A stretch of 64,000 bases of DNA. Origin: Hymenopellis radicata (lineage: Eukaryota; Basidiomycota; Agaricomycetes; Agaricales; Physalacriaceae). Of this stretch, positions 1 to 11,239 are shown one piece after another. Position 1 is the first letter of the stretch; each line of letters opens with the position of its first letter. The DNA lies in NCBI GenBank assembly GCA_015501595.1, contig JADNRX010000057.1:124001-188000 (forward strand), read 5' to 3'. Both the position numbers and the translations under genes were made by a program. The notes beneath the pieces were generated by a model, which searched no databases, had not been told where the DNA came from, and was given only the letters and a program-made list of their open reading frames with translations.

Positions 1-33
1 TCAAATGTCTCACCAGATGTCTAGTTGCATCAG

Positions 34-897
34 ATCTGCACGCAGCATCAAAGAATGCTCAAAGTCGATTCTGCAATCGAAGGACCCCATAAGTTCGGTC
101 AGTGGGCCGCCGACGGCATTGAAGCGCACCTCAAAGACCAGGTGACGCGCACGATCGAGAAAATAAGCGAGAATACTTTCCAGCAGCTGCTGATGCTCCT
201 CGTCAAAGTCACGGGGAATTCGAGCGCCTTCTCCGTCGTCGAAGAGCTCGAATTGACCGACCCATCTTCGAAGTGGAAAGACCCCAACTTGAAGAAGAAG
301 ACCGATTTGATCTATGCCGACATCTTCATCCCGGAATACACATATCTGGTGGAGCTCAAAGTCGCCACATTGGAAGCTATCAAAAGTGGCGTGATGGGTT
401 GGAAGGAAAAGGATTACGCCGACTACGACACACTGAAGAAGCTCGACGAGGCGCTTCAGACTATGGACATGACGCCAACTCCATCTCGGGCGGAGGCGCA
501 CATTTGGAGCGATGAGAAGGCCGATAATAAAGAAGACTTCAAGGCACCCGATAAGTTCAAGACGCTGACGTGGAAAGATTTGCGCATACGCATATACAAC
601 CAGAAGGAAAAATATATGACTCTTGATGAGCTCTGGCACAACGCCCACCAGCAAGTCAAGGATTATTGGGATATTGTCACTATTGGCAACATACCGGAAA
701 AAGCTATCCCAGATCAAAAGCTCGTATCCGATAGACGGGTAGCCTCGATTAAACTCGCCGGCACTGAGACGAGGTCGGGATATCGTGGCGTTATGCTCCT
801 GGTTGGTGGTCGACGGGTCCTTCACGATGTCGAGAAGGTGGACGGCATGAACATTATGTACTGCAACAGTGTCGTAACGGGCTCACACACTCCATAG
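34..897 (+). CDS. PD-(D/E)XK nuclease-superfamily protein, 5' end uncertain or partial
   Basis: The reading frame encodes about 287 residues and ends at TAG 895-897. An in-frame TAG lies at 22-24 and an acceptor-like CAG ends at 33, so the protein either starts at the ATG at 55 or is spliced from an exon left of the window. Counting from the codon at 25, residues 94-112 read TDLIYADIFIPEYTYLVEL followed by K. This gives the D...ELK core of PD-(D/E)XK folds, and the C-terminal QVKDYWDI resembles the end of the PDDEXK_9 domain (PF08011). In fungi that domain commonly follows an AAA-ATPase-like domain (PF09820), and relics of that ATPase family recur across this window. A nuclease role is inferred from the motif only. 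No signal peptide or membrane segment is visible. Confidence 0.72.
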   Translation: MCTQHQRMLKVDSAIEGPHKFGQWAADGIEAHLKDQVTRTIEKISENTFQQLLMLLVKVTGNSSAFSVVEELELTDPSSKWKDPNLKKKTDLIYADIFIPEYTYLVELKVATLEAIKSGVMGWKEKDYADYDTLKKLDEALQTMDMTPTPSRAEAHIWSDEKADNKEDFKAPDKFKTLTWKDLRIRIYNQKEKYMTLDELWHNAHQQVKDYWDIVTIGNIPEKAIPDQKLVSDRRVASIKLAGTETRSGYRGVMLLVGGRRVLHDVEKVDGMNIMYCNSVVTGSHTP

Positions 898-1329
898 ATG
901 AAGTAGCGATATTCCTAGTTGATTGTACAATACTGGATACCTTGAAGTAATGTAAGAAAGTGCGCGCGCACAAGTCACGCCGACGGACTACATAAACGGA
1001 TCTTCTTAATGAATTAATGCGGACAAGGGAAGTTTGTCATACGGTATAAACGAGAAACGCACACCTGCCCACTGGCAGTGGTGGTGTCTCAAGGACAACG
1101 GCTTCAATCGAACCGCTGGTGCTCAATCGCACACTTTAGTTTCACTTCTTTCTATTCATAAAAGTATCGGTACTAAAAGAGGAAGGGATACGTGCAGAGC
1201 AAGTCGTGAGCTCAAGGGTATAACTCAGAGATTTACAAACGATTAACATGTCGAAGGATTAGACAGGTTGTTCACTTCCGTTCGCCCACCAATGGCATTA
1301 ATAACATCTCATGTACAGTACGTGAGCTC
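898..1329. other. intergenic, nothing recognised
   Basis: Only short chance reading frames are present. No family motif, splice-linked exon pair or repeat was seen here. Confidence 0.5.
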
Positions 1330-2520
1330 CATCCCACACCCCCGAACATCGTGCAGGATTTTACCCGGCAAAAGGCGGTCAGTCGGAGCGACAGAAACCC
1401 CGAACGCCGCATTCATATATGGATGGCGTGTATAGTCGTTGGATATTTGACTCCATGAACCGGGCGCAGTCCAGTTTTTCCGACATCATCACCCTCGTCA
1501 GCGTACTTACTAGTCCCCGTCGTCGCCCTCAACGTAATCACCGAGGATTAGACCATCGAAGACCAACCGGTCCAAGTCACTGAGGACGAACAAGGACAGA
1601 CTCGATGAGTCGCATGACCATAGTATTATTCTTGTACGCGCAAGCGGGCATCATAGTTATCGCTGTCGGACAACACTTTGAGTCCGAGGGGATGACGAGA
1701 AAGAGACGCGCTCACCGGGATGGCTACACCCAAATGGCCGTCGTTGTATAGATGCGGCGGATGGAGGCAAGATGGAGGCTCCTCCTCCGACACGCATGAT
1801 TCTAATAGATGGGCATTCTGCCCTATGAAATCCCCGCACGTACGAGAAGAGTGCAGCTGTTAAATCCTCAACAGGGCCTTCAGCCACCGCACCAAAATCG
1901 AAGTGCAAGCCCAGAAGCCCGTTACTATCTGAGCAAGAAGCGATTTCCGTGGCGCCGAATATGGCCTTCAAAGAGGGCGGGAATGCTTAGGATGATATCA
2001 AGGAGGCCTCCGATGGGATATTGTGGTTGATACAGGCCTGGGCGCACGGTAATGAACTCCTCCCGCCTGGAAAAGGTAAATTTAGACGATCTTTTGGGGA
2101 TGCACTAGAGTTCAGTGTACAGTTCAGATTTACTAACGCGTAGTCTGCACTTCATGAGCTACAAAGTAAACCAATATCATATCCACTGTTCGCTGTCCCA
2201 GGGAGAACCAAACCAGACTATGTCCGTCATCCACAACCTCCTCCATGCTTACAATGCTATCCTTACAATGATAGCATTGTCTGGGAGGACATCGTCTGAT
2301 CGCGTTAACGGTGGTGAGGATATCCAGGCGCGCTCACAGACACCCAATGTACAAGGACATTGGGAAGCGGGGCGTGCTTGCAAGACGACGTCGAGGGAAT
2401 GCATGGCTGGCGGATACGGTTGGCCAGGGTTCCTTTCTTCTTCGTAAATATCTACAATCGGGACAAGGGAAAAGATGTTCACCGGCGCTGTACACTAAAA
2501 CGAGTAATATTGAGTGATAC
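1330..2520 (-). pseudogene. AAA-ATPase-like relic, copy A
   Basis: This stretch matches the minus-strand relic at 6.9-8.4 kb piece by piece. Shared landmarks are the AGGATTTTACC segment at 1358-1368 (7035-7045 in the other copy), the acidic-tail region at 1480-1590, the FGATEI / GPVEDLTAAL segment near 1.86-1.96 kb, and the QCPCTLGVCERAWISS segment near 2.33-2.36 kb. Stops and frameshifts break it into open pieces of no more than about 110 codons, and the P-loop segment is missing or unrecognisable. The family assignment (PF09820-like) is transferred from the better-preserved copy, so this one is clearly dead. Confidence 0.6.
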
Positions 2521-3500
2521 AAAAGGCGTCTTCAAAATGACGAGCGTACCACAAGTCCTGACATGTATCCTGCATCTCAAAAGACTGACTGAAGGGTCCC
2601 GTCCGCCCGCCAGCCCACAACTATTTCGGGCCTGTTCGCATGTAGCGCTGTTCCCAGTTCCGGCTATCCTTGGAGGCCGAAGCACATTGGCCACATACGC
2701 GAAAACCCAGAGATGGTCTAAGCCAGACAATAAGCTGAATGTCCATAAGACATGCTGTCGGATACGTCACTCGCGAATCTGCCATGGAAGCTAGATCCGC
2801 GCGCTTGGCAGAGAATATCACGATGGCGCTGGAGAGAAGGGACCGATGCGCGGGGGATTCGACGATGCGGATACAAATGTGAATTGGGCCAGAGTCCGGG
2901 CGAACAAATGTTGACTGTTTGCTTCATAAACACAGCAGAAGATGTGTGGTGGAGACGACGAGCTTACCACATTCCCTTCCTTGAATGGTGTCACCGTTCG
3001 ACCATCCTTCCACGTCCACGCTCTGCCGACGCTGGCCCATCCGAAACGCTGCACTAAAAATCGCAAGAAACAATCTGCAGTAAACGGTATACAAATCAAT
3101 TCCATATGCTTCAAGCGCTGTGCAGTATAACGCACCAATTTTCCCACTACAGGCTAGCGGTTATGGACTTGGATTCCTGTTATAACTGACACGCCTAAGA
3201 TACAAATGTGCATTGGCCTCTTGTTAGGCCAGCCCGTCTTGCGGTGACAATGCTGGGGTCATCCTGGAAGTCGGAAAGAAAAGCGATCGCCGATCGATTC
3301 TCAAAAGGGCAAGTCCCGACGCCGCTATCATTCTGGCGGCGTCAATTTGTCTACCACGGCAAGCCCAAGATCTCAAACGCTTGTGAAGTTTGCACTGCTC
3401 TTGCACCCAGGCGTGCTCTCCCATATGTCCAACACACGCTTTAACCCTACAGCGTGTATCAATGCCTAGAAATCGCGATATACATTTCAAGTAAGAGACG
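2380..3500. repeat. segmental repeat P-Q, copy 1
   Basis: This segment is a diverged direct duplicate of 9860-11110. Part P (about 2390-2740) and part Q (about 2820-3150) share long stretches with the second copy, including the CGATGGCGCTGGAG junction at 2820-2834 and AGACGACGAGCTTACCACA near 2953-2971. In copy 2 a centrin fragment sits between P and Q. Here only about 80 bp lie between them. No coding function was recognised in P or Q. Confidence 0.65.
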
Positions 3501-3838
3501 ATCGTGAGTATCCCATCTTCTCTCGTTGAGTCGGTTTACGAGACTACATTTCAAGCGGAAAGCTTACAGAGCGCCCCCACGTTTCAATGGACTTCAGCCC
3601 TGGGAAAGTCGCTACTTTTGCCACCTTGATACTGGATTGATGGCGCGCTCTAGTCTTTTAATTCATGCTAGCGCTCACATCTAGTCCCGCTGTCCTATGT
3701 CCTTTTTTTAGATAGCCAATGAGAGGCCAGTGATGGGCATCAATTGTCGAGTCGTCCTTCTTCGGATCCCCGGGGGAGACTAAACTTGATTGATGGCGAG
3801 CTCTAGTCCTTCATTCCAACTGCCACGTAGAAGTCAGA
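3501..3838. other. upstream region of DUF6535 gene 1
   Basis: This is the presumed 5' leader and promoter of the gene starting at 3839. A short phrase, TTGATGGCGCGCTCTAGTC near 3637 and TTGATGGCGAGCTCTAGTC near 3789, occurs twice about 150 bp apart. No convincing TATA box was seen. Confidence 0.4.
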
Positions 3839-6660
3839 ATGTCGGCACAACACCGGCGCAGTACCGAGGGCAAGCCAATGGCTGAGGAAGATATCTCTGA
3901 GAAACCAGTACTCGCTGAGCGTGGTATTCCCGTGGCTCATGCGGGAGCGGACAAGCACTTCTTCGGGTTGAAGCAGGATGGGCCCCATCTCAACGCGCAG
4001 CCGGTCTTCACTGATGACTACGAGCGACGCCTTCCTCCAGATCCAATATACCAAGAAACTGGGCCTAACGCCAGGGTGTGGCGCGCTTATGATGAAGAAG
4101 CAGCTGCTTTTGACGGAGTCATGGTTGGCCAATCTCGTGACGGCTTAGATGTCATGCTCGTATTCGTAAGAACCTAGATCCAATTATTGTTCTGCTTGTT
4201 CATCCATCGCAGGCCGGTCTTTTCTCTGCGGTTGTCACGTCTTTTCTCGTTCAGGTTTCACAGCGGCTGCAAGCCGACTTTGTGGAGATGTCTGCCGTTC
4301 TGTTGTACGAGCTTGTGTCCGTGCAGCAGTCCATATCCAACGGCTTACCCGTCGGAAACTTCTCCACTTCCACACCAAATCCTGACCAAAAAATTGAACC
4401 AGACACGATTGATGTCTGGATCAATGGTCTTTGGGCAGTAAGCCTCACGTGTAGCCTTGTCGTCGCCCTCGCCGCTGTCCTTATTAAACAGTGGCTCCAT
4501 CATTATGCATCCCTTCCTTCCGGTACGCCTGGCCTTCGCAGCCATGTTCGTCAATTCCGCTTCATGGGCATGGAACAATGGCGCGTACGCGTCATCGTCG
4601 GGATGCTGCCCCTCATCATGCATATCTCCCTTGCTCTATTCCTAATCGGCCTCATCCTCTTCTTTATCCCGTTGCGACTGTCGATTGCATACACCCTTGC
4701 CGCAATTTCATTCACGGCGTATGTGCTTTACCTCATCAGCAACAGCATGCCGATCTTTTTCCCTCAGTGCCCGTATCAAACGCCACTGACTGACTTCCTC
4801 TTTTTCTTCTATCAATTATTCTCCGCACCTACGGTCACGCCGCGGTCGATCGCGATACTAGAGACTACGCGAGTTCATCTCTTGTACGATCGACTCTCGG
4901 TAGATGGGATGGACTGGCTATTCGGGACCTCGTCGAATCCTAGTATTCACAGCATCGTTATACAAGCTGTTGGCGGCCTTCCCTTACGCATACGGGAATA
5001 CGCGGAGGAAACTTGGCATCAATATCATGCGATACGGTCCGCGCGGGATGAGGTTCTTGCTCAACTCAGCATTGTCGGCTCAAAACCATCCACAAGGGAA
5101 GGCAATTCTGAATACGAGGGTACTTTAGAACGCCTCTATCGCTCGTTTCTGTTTATTTCGGGATTCTTCTCCAGCGATATTACCCTTTCTACCAATCCCC
5201 AACTCAGAGCGATTTCATGGGCGGCGCGTATCATCATCGAAGAGGATGAACGAGCATCGTTCTTGGAGTTCCTCGTGTCGCATCATCAGACGAGACTTCA
5301 TCCACTCATCTGGCCTAGGCTTCTGCAGCTAGGCGCTCGGAATGGTGTTTTCAATCGTTTGGGTGATTTGGAACCCGATTTGAGCTCTTATTATGCTCGC
5401 ATGCTCTGTATATTTCTGCCTTGCACCACTGGCACGATAACTTCGAGGGAGTTGTTATCGGAAGACAGGCCTTTGACATTTGGTGAAGCCATCGATCAAC
5501 AATCTTTACATAACACCCTTACGACTTTTCTTCGAGATATGCTATCACGTTTTGATCCCATTCCCTCAAAACATATCGGGTCAGAAGCACTTTCCAGAGA
5601 ATTCATCGCAGCCGGTCATTTTGTCGTATCACAGTTGGGGATGACCTCCGGTTCAGAACTTGTTGAGGTTCAAGCAAATCTCGAACTACTCGATGAAGTC
5701 CTAGCCTACTTCTTCCGTGCCATTTCGAAGAATGAGTTCCATTCGAGGTACCTTCGAGACCTCGTTCTAGCTGTCGTAGAGCGGACACCACTCTGCGACT
5801 ACGAATTGCCGGCGTCTACTCCAGGTCTCAATCGTATCATTTACTACACTCTCTTCCTATATCACAAACTGTTTAAGCCCGAACTTGACTCCGGCGTACC
5901 CAATCCCTCTTTCCCTTCCCTTCATCGAGTGCTTGTGCCCATGTACTACTATGGCATCTCGGACGATCCAGAGATTCTGTCGCAACTCCTTTTTGCCAAG
6001 AACCAGACCATCCTCTCATTGGCGCTCCAAGCCGGACGCGAAGAAGCGTTCCGCGTGTTCATCGACGATAACTGGTTCCGAATCCTTTCAGAAGTCTGCC
6101 CTCCAGCGCGTCTAGTTGGGCATACCGAGATCGGAACAATGGTTGAACATTACCTACGCGGTCTTTCGGTGATGGGGTCTGCTGATATACGGCAGGAGAT
6201 GGTGGAACATCTCCATGAGCCGCGAAACCTCATTCTTGCCTTCCTCATGCTAGCGGACATCGTACCTGCCCGACCGCGGCACAGTTTCTCGCCTCTGTCC
6301 CTCATAGAAGCACGTGTGACACAACTAGTCACAGTGTGCCCAAATCATCCCTCTTGGACTGCATGTCGCGCCACAATCAATGCTCTCCTGTCATGGAGTC
6401 AGAGCCCGGATCGCGAGACTTCCGACTTTCCTCTAGAGAACTTCTTTGACGGAAAGTCTATTATCAGTTATACGATAGACGACAGGAAACACGAAATTTT
6501 ATACGGAGACCTGGTGGAGTTCAATTTCCAGTCGTTATCGTTGGACAATGATTTACGAACGATATTCGCTGCGGATCATACCGAGCAGGCCTTTGAAGCT
6601 GCTCTACAAATACTGGACCAGTACATAGTGACACGAGAGGAGGGTAGACCTTCGCACTAG
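3839..6660 (+). CDS. DUF6535 membrane protein, copy 1 (apparently intact)
   Basis: The model is join(3839..4165, 4213..6660), giving 924 residues. The 47-bp intron is GTAAGA...CGCAG in phase 0, and its position (after LDVMLVF, before AGLFSAVV) is shared by all four copies in this window. The DUF6535 region covers roughly residues 80-295. It has an N-terminal acidic helix with a QSRDGLDVMLVF motif, a hydrophobic helix at about 110-125, a segment at about 183-201 (LWAVSLTCSLVVALAAVLI) followed by KQWL, and two more hydrophobic segments at about 235-262 and 268-285. The conserved FPQCPYQTPLTDF ends the domain. The remaining 620 or so residues are helix-rich and unassigned. The protein is probably an integral membrane protein and its biochemical role is unknown. 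It is the most diverged of the four copies and no transposon is visible in it. Confidence 0.85.
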
Positions 6661-6909
6661 TATACAATCCACCAAATTGTGACGATACCATCCGAAGAAG
6701 AGGGCTGAATGTGCTCACTGAAATGTGGAGTACAGCTACTTGATCGTGCACGCATGGTCGTTTAGCTGATAGCGCCCGAGGCGGTCTCCGTGGAAACAAG
6801 GCCAATACAACTGACAAGGTAGCTGAGTCGTATAGCGAGGAGGAGGAACGAAGATCAAACAAGGACAAATTGCTGTAAGGATACATTGTAAATACTAAGG
6901 AGGAAAATA

Positions 6910-9360
6910 CTACTTGAAAATGATAGCCGCCTCTCCGCCTCCGGTGCGCGCGCGAAGGGCATCGATAACGTCCCGTGTACCGTACGTCATCTCAACATCA
7001 GGTCCAAACTCAGACTGGTAACCCCGAACATCTCGTAGGATTTTACCGAGCAAAAGCTGGTCAGTCGGAGAAACAGCCTTGCCACTGAGCTCGGATCTCA
7101 TCGACAGAAAGCCCAAACGAAGCAATCACATACCGATGACGGGTATAGTCGTCAGATATTTTGTTCCACGGACTAGGCGTAAGCCAATCTTCATCGTCCT
7201 CTTCATTGCGATAGTCCCCATCGTCGCCTTCCATGTATTCACCGAGTATGAGACCATCAGCGACCAATCCGCCCAAGTCTCTGAGTGGACAAACAAGGAA
7301 GGAATCGATGAGTCCTGTTACCCTTGTGTTGTTGTTCTACGCTCGAATCGGGGCGTTGTAGTTCTCAATGACAACATACACCGACCACCCAGAAGCTCCT
7401 ATGAGGTGCTAACGGTGATAAACGTAAGCCGGGCGTTTATTTGTACGCGTCCACAAACTTACTCTGATGCCTTCGATACATAAAAGGCCATCCTTCCGGA
7501 GACACGGTGGCATTTCTTTTCCACCGTAGACATCCAACTCGAATAGACCGTGATCATACTGCGCAATGAAAGTCATAATACCACCGTGTACGAGTAGCTG
7601 AAGCGCAGTCTTGAAATCCTCGACGGGGCGCGTGCACACCATAGTAAGGTCAAAGAGCGAGCCCAGCCGCCCTGAACTAGTGGGCGCAATCGGGGAGGAA
7701 ACAATTTGTGTGGCGCCGAACAGGTCTCTGAACATGGAATTGTGGAGCGTCGCGGACTGATAGAAAAGGTTCATCATCGCGATGCAGGTCTTCCCGAACC
7801 CCGCGGGACGACGAATGAGGGCCAGCGGAGCACCTAGACGATCCATATCTGGCATACAAGCGGTTTTGTCGATCCAGACGACGCCACTTGAACGGGACGC
7901 GTTATCGAAGCTAACGTTCGAAGGGGGGAGACGCTGGTGGATCCGTTAAAATGGCTGAACTGAACCTGTATAGAAAAAGACCTACCATGGGCAAGTCGGG
8001 GTCGATACCACATCTCAATAGGCCCGGACGCACAGTAATGAAGCCCTTTCGAAACGTGAAAGTATTGGACGATCTTCGGGAGGATGCACTCGAGTTAAGT
8101 CTGCAGTTCGGATTTACTAACGCGTAATCTGTACTTGTTGAGCGCCAACACAATGCAACATGGCATGTCCTTACCCGTCGGCTCGGTGTCCCACGCAGAA
8201 CCAAACCAGACCATAGGCGGCTCGTACATGTCCACAACGTCGTCCATAGCCACCATCTCAGCATCGTCTGGAAGCGCGTTGTTTAGCCCCGTTAGTGGTC
8301 GTGCTGATATCCAGGCGCGATCGCAGCCGGCCAATGTACATGGGCATTGAGAATCGGCCTGAGCTTTCAGAAGAGGCATGACAAAAAGCATCTCGTCAGT
8401 TAGCGAATGCTAACTGGAATCGGGACCGATTTCAGTTACCTCCAACGAATTTCAGTTACCTCCGACCGCTTTCAGTTAGTGTCTGGCCCGCACTCGCCAC
8501 TGACTGGAATCGGGATCCCGCCCTCATAGTCGGGCCTTGGTCTGGATGGTGGGACTCATATCGTCATCAGACACCGGCGGAGGAACTGGTCGTTCAATGG
8601 TTACGCGCGCGCGTTTCGCCGCAGGGGGACGTGATTGATGCTATGGAAGAGAGGGAGGTGCATCAAGGATTTCCAGGGATGGTGAGCGTGGGCGTCTGAG
8701 AGCAGTCGATCTTGGGACGCGATGAGGGTCTATTTTTGGTAAGCAGTTTTCCAAACGGAGCATGGGGAACACGTACAGTGCGCCACCTGTCTGCGAACTG
8801 GCCGAATCGTTCAAGAATGCCCGATATTGTTTGAGATTGACCCACTCCAATCGTTTGGTCTCATCGAAGCAGGCAGCAACATCAGGCCGCAATCCTGAAT
8901 CCCGTGTGAGTACGGTGGTAGTAGTGGTCCGAGTCACTAACAACACGTACCAAGGTATCTCTTGTAACGTCCGATACCATCAGGACTCGCCCGAACAAGG
9001 TCTAGTGTCGTCTTCGCGTCGTCGTCCATGGTGCAGGCTAGGCGGAAGAGAAGCGAAAGGAAAATGAAGCAGGCAGCAACCGTTTGATGCTGACATCCCA
9101 AAACGGAAGGGCGGCGGCGCCAGTACCAATTCCAGTTAGTAGAGAGCGGCGGGATGTGCCACTGCCAATTCCAGTCAGGTAGCTCCGATTTCAGTTAGTC
9201 TAATCCAATTCCAGTCATATATATATAACTGACGAGAGTATAGTTGTATATATCTCCTTTCAGAATGGCGTCGAGGGCCTCGGAAAATGTCTCTCCACCG
9301 ACAATACAGTGGAATTTGTGTTCGCAGGCTAGAAGGACGGTGTCGGGTTGGGCTGCCATG
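6910..9360 (-). pseudogene. AAA-ATPase-like gene relic, copy B
   Basis: Minus-strand pieces align in order. The N-terminal part near 9359 reads MAAQPDTVLLACEHKFHC. The QCPCTLAGCDRAWISA segment lies near 8.31-8.36 kb, VRPGLLRCGIDPD near 8.0 kb, and a P-loop-like RRPAGFGKTCIAMMNLF near 7.77-7.83 kb. VEDFKTALQLLVHG follows near 7.6 kb, then an acidic C-terminal tail, with the stop at 6910. RPxxFGKT is typical of the predicted AAA-ATPase family PF09820. A likely intron (GTAGGT...CCACCAG) separates the pieces near 7.95 kb. The N-terminal part is split by the 847-bp element at 8391-9237, so the gene is broken. It ends before any PD-(D/E)XK domain. Confidence 0.62.
8391..9237. mobile_element. non-autonomous DNA transposon-like element with subterminal repeats
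   Basis: The ends form a 12-bp inverted repeat, TCTCGTCAGTTA at the left and its complement at the right. After 8 variable bases both sides continue TRACTGGAATYGG in inverted orientation. Inside each end the short words TTTCAGTTA and CTGGAAT (or their complements) recur several times, a layout typical of cut-and-paste transposon subterminal repeats. The 847-bp body has no recognisable transposase. No target-site duplication was found, so the family is unassigned. Confidence 0.6.
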
Positions 9361-9859
9361 GAGGTTTGTAACAAAGGGAGAGAAGAAAATTCAAATTATA
9401 AATGAAGGGATCACGTGATCGTAAAGAGAACTGAGCTCCTGCTGCAGTGCATCTAACGCTCGAATAACCGATGTACGGGCCAGCTGCCCGGATGGCGCAC
9501 TGCGAAAAGGAGGACAGGAAGGATATCAGTATACTACTGATGGATGTCAAGTATATACGTACAGAAATAACGAGAATGTATAAAGAGGTCTTGCTAGCAA
9601 AGAAAGCAGCATCCCCTTCGGCGGGTCAGACCCCGTTTAAATAGCGTTGAAGACATCCCGTATGAGATGCTTCGGTGTACATCCTGAAGATCTCAGACTC
9701 CCCCCAGTAGTAGCAGACGGTCCCAAGTCATCTCGTCGATGTAAACCCAAACGCGACGCTCACGCCCAGATCCCGTACGTGGCGCACAGCGTGGCCAGAG
9801 TCGACCACTCGCGGATAGACGCCGATGATATAGCTAGGGGTATCGACTAATTTGGAGGG
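9361..9859. other. intergenic, nothing recognised
   Basis: Short unsupported reading frames only. The left part is the presumed upstream region of AAA-like relic B. Confidence 0.4.
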
Positions 9860-11110
9860 AATGCGTGGCTAGGTGAATACGGTGGGGCGGGGTTCCAAGA
9901 TCGACAAGGGACGAAGATGTTGGCTGGCGCTGTATAGTAAAGAGAGTAATGTTGAGTCATACAAAAGCGTTCTTCGAAATGAGGAGCGTACCACAAGTCC
10001 TAAGACGTATCCTGCACCCCAAATGACTGTCTGAACGGTCCTTCCGTCCCCTTCAGCCGTCAACCCACATCCATTTCGAGCGTGTTCGCATGCAGCGCTG
10101 TTGCCAGTTCCGACTGTTCTTGCACATTGGCCATATACACGAAGACCCAGAGACGATGTAAGGCAGAGCGAGAAGCACAATAAGCTGATCATGCATCGTC
10201 TTGCATAATGGCGTAAAACTCTTGCTCGCTGAGCTCGCCGGCCTAGTCTAAATCAAATTCTTCCATCATAGCTTGTCTGAAGACGCGTTAGAGGTGCCAA
10301 GTGAATGCGGGGGTAGGCAACATACAACTCGTCGTCCTCAAGGCGGTCGCCAATCTCCTTGGCCACTCGCCGCAGATTCCGCAGGCTAATGTTGCCAGTA
10401 TTATCGTCGTCAAACAGCTTAAACGCGCGCCTCAAGTCGTCCATGGGATCACGCGCCAATATTCGCTCGCTCACTACCCCTCGTCAGAACGCGATAAAAA
10501 TCGTAGCGGCCACTCACTTATTTTCGCGATATCCTGGAATTCCATGAGGCCATGCCCGCCCTTGGCGTTGTCACGCAGCACTTTGAGGACTTCCGCCTTA
10601 TTCATGTCAAAGCCTACGGCGCGCATCGCGACTTTGAGCTCGTGGTAGTGACGCAGCCGTCTTTGTCCGATGGCGCTGGAGGGAAGAGGCCGACGATGGG
10701 TGTAGAGAGAAATACGGAGCCCGAATGGACGTTGGGAGCAGCACTAGGTCACAGGTTATTACCAAGGTCCTGTTTTGCAGAGACGACGAGCTTACCACAG
10801 TCCGTTGCGCGACGCCCTTCAATTCCACGTTGATTTCAAGCAGATTCGCAAGCAGAGACTATGCTTCAAGCCCGAGAAACGATCTGTAGCAAAGTAAATC
10901 CGATATGCTTGAAGACTCGGAGTAGAGAACGCACCAATTCGCCCAGTAGTGGTCTTCGATTTGGAATCATCTCATCCACCAGGAGCCGGCAAATCTATTC
11001 GTTCCGGGTCGTCCATGAAATCAGAGCAGGTCCAGCGAGAAGACGCTGTTTTAGCGGGCGTCACGAAAGTTGGGAACAAGAAGTAAATTGATTCTCAAAA
11101 AGGCAACTGG
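9860..11110. repeat. segmental repeat P-Q, copy 2
   Basis: This is a diverged direct duplicate of 2380-3500. Part P lies at about 9860-10188 and part Q at about 10670-10930, with weaker similarity up to about 11.1 kb. The copies share the word CAATAAGCTGA at the inner end of P and CGATGGCGCTGGAG at the start of Q. A minus-strand centrin fragment lies exactly between P and Q in this copy only. Confidence 0.62.
10189..10672 (-). pseudogene. centrin pseudogene, 5'-truncated
   Basis: The minus strand matches the centrin gene at 20714-21311 almost throughout. EF-hands 2 and 3 are recognisable ([20 protein letters not shown]) and both introns are kept at the same positions, so the copy arose at DNA level and not by reverse transcription. 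It begins inside EF-hand 1 and lacks the first roughly 45 codons. In EF-hand 4 a CAG codon has become TAG. EF-hand 2 has lost an acidic ligand residue (DNA in place of DND). It is not expected to give a working centrin. Confidence 0.85.
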
Positions 11111-11239
11111 CGCCTGCTCGCCTGTCCCAATAGATAAAACGTATTTGAGAGAAGCGCAGTACGAATATAATGTAGTAGACACAAATATCTGTGAAGAAAG
11201 GAACGGACGAGAAAGGCAACTCGAATGCGCGACAATTCT

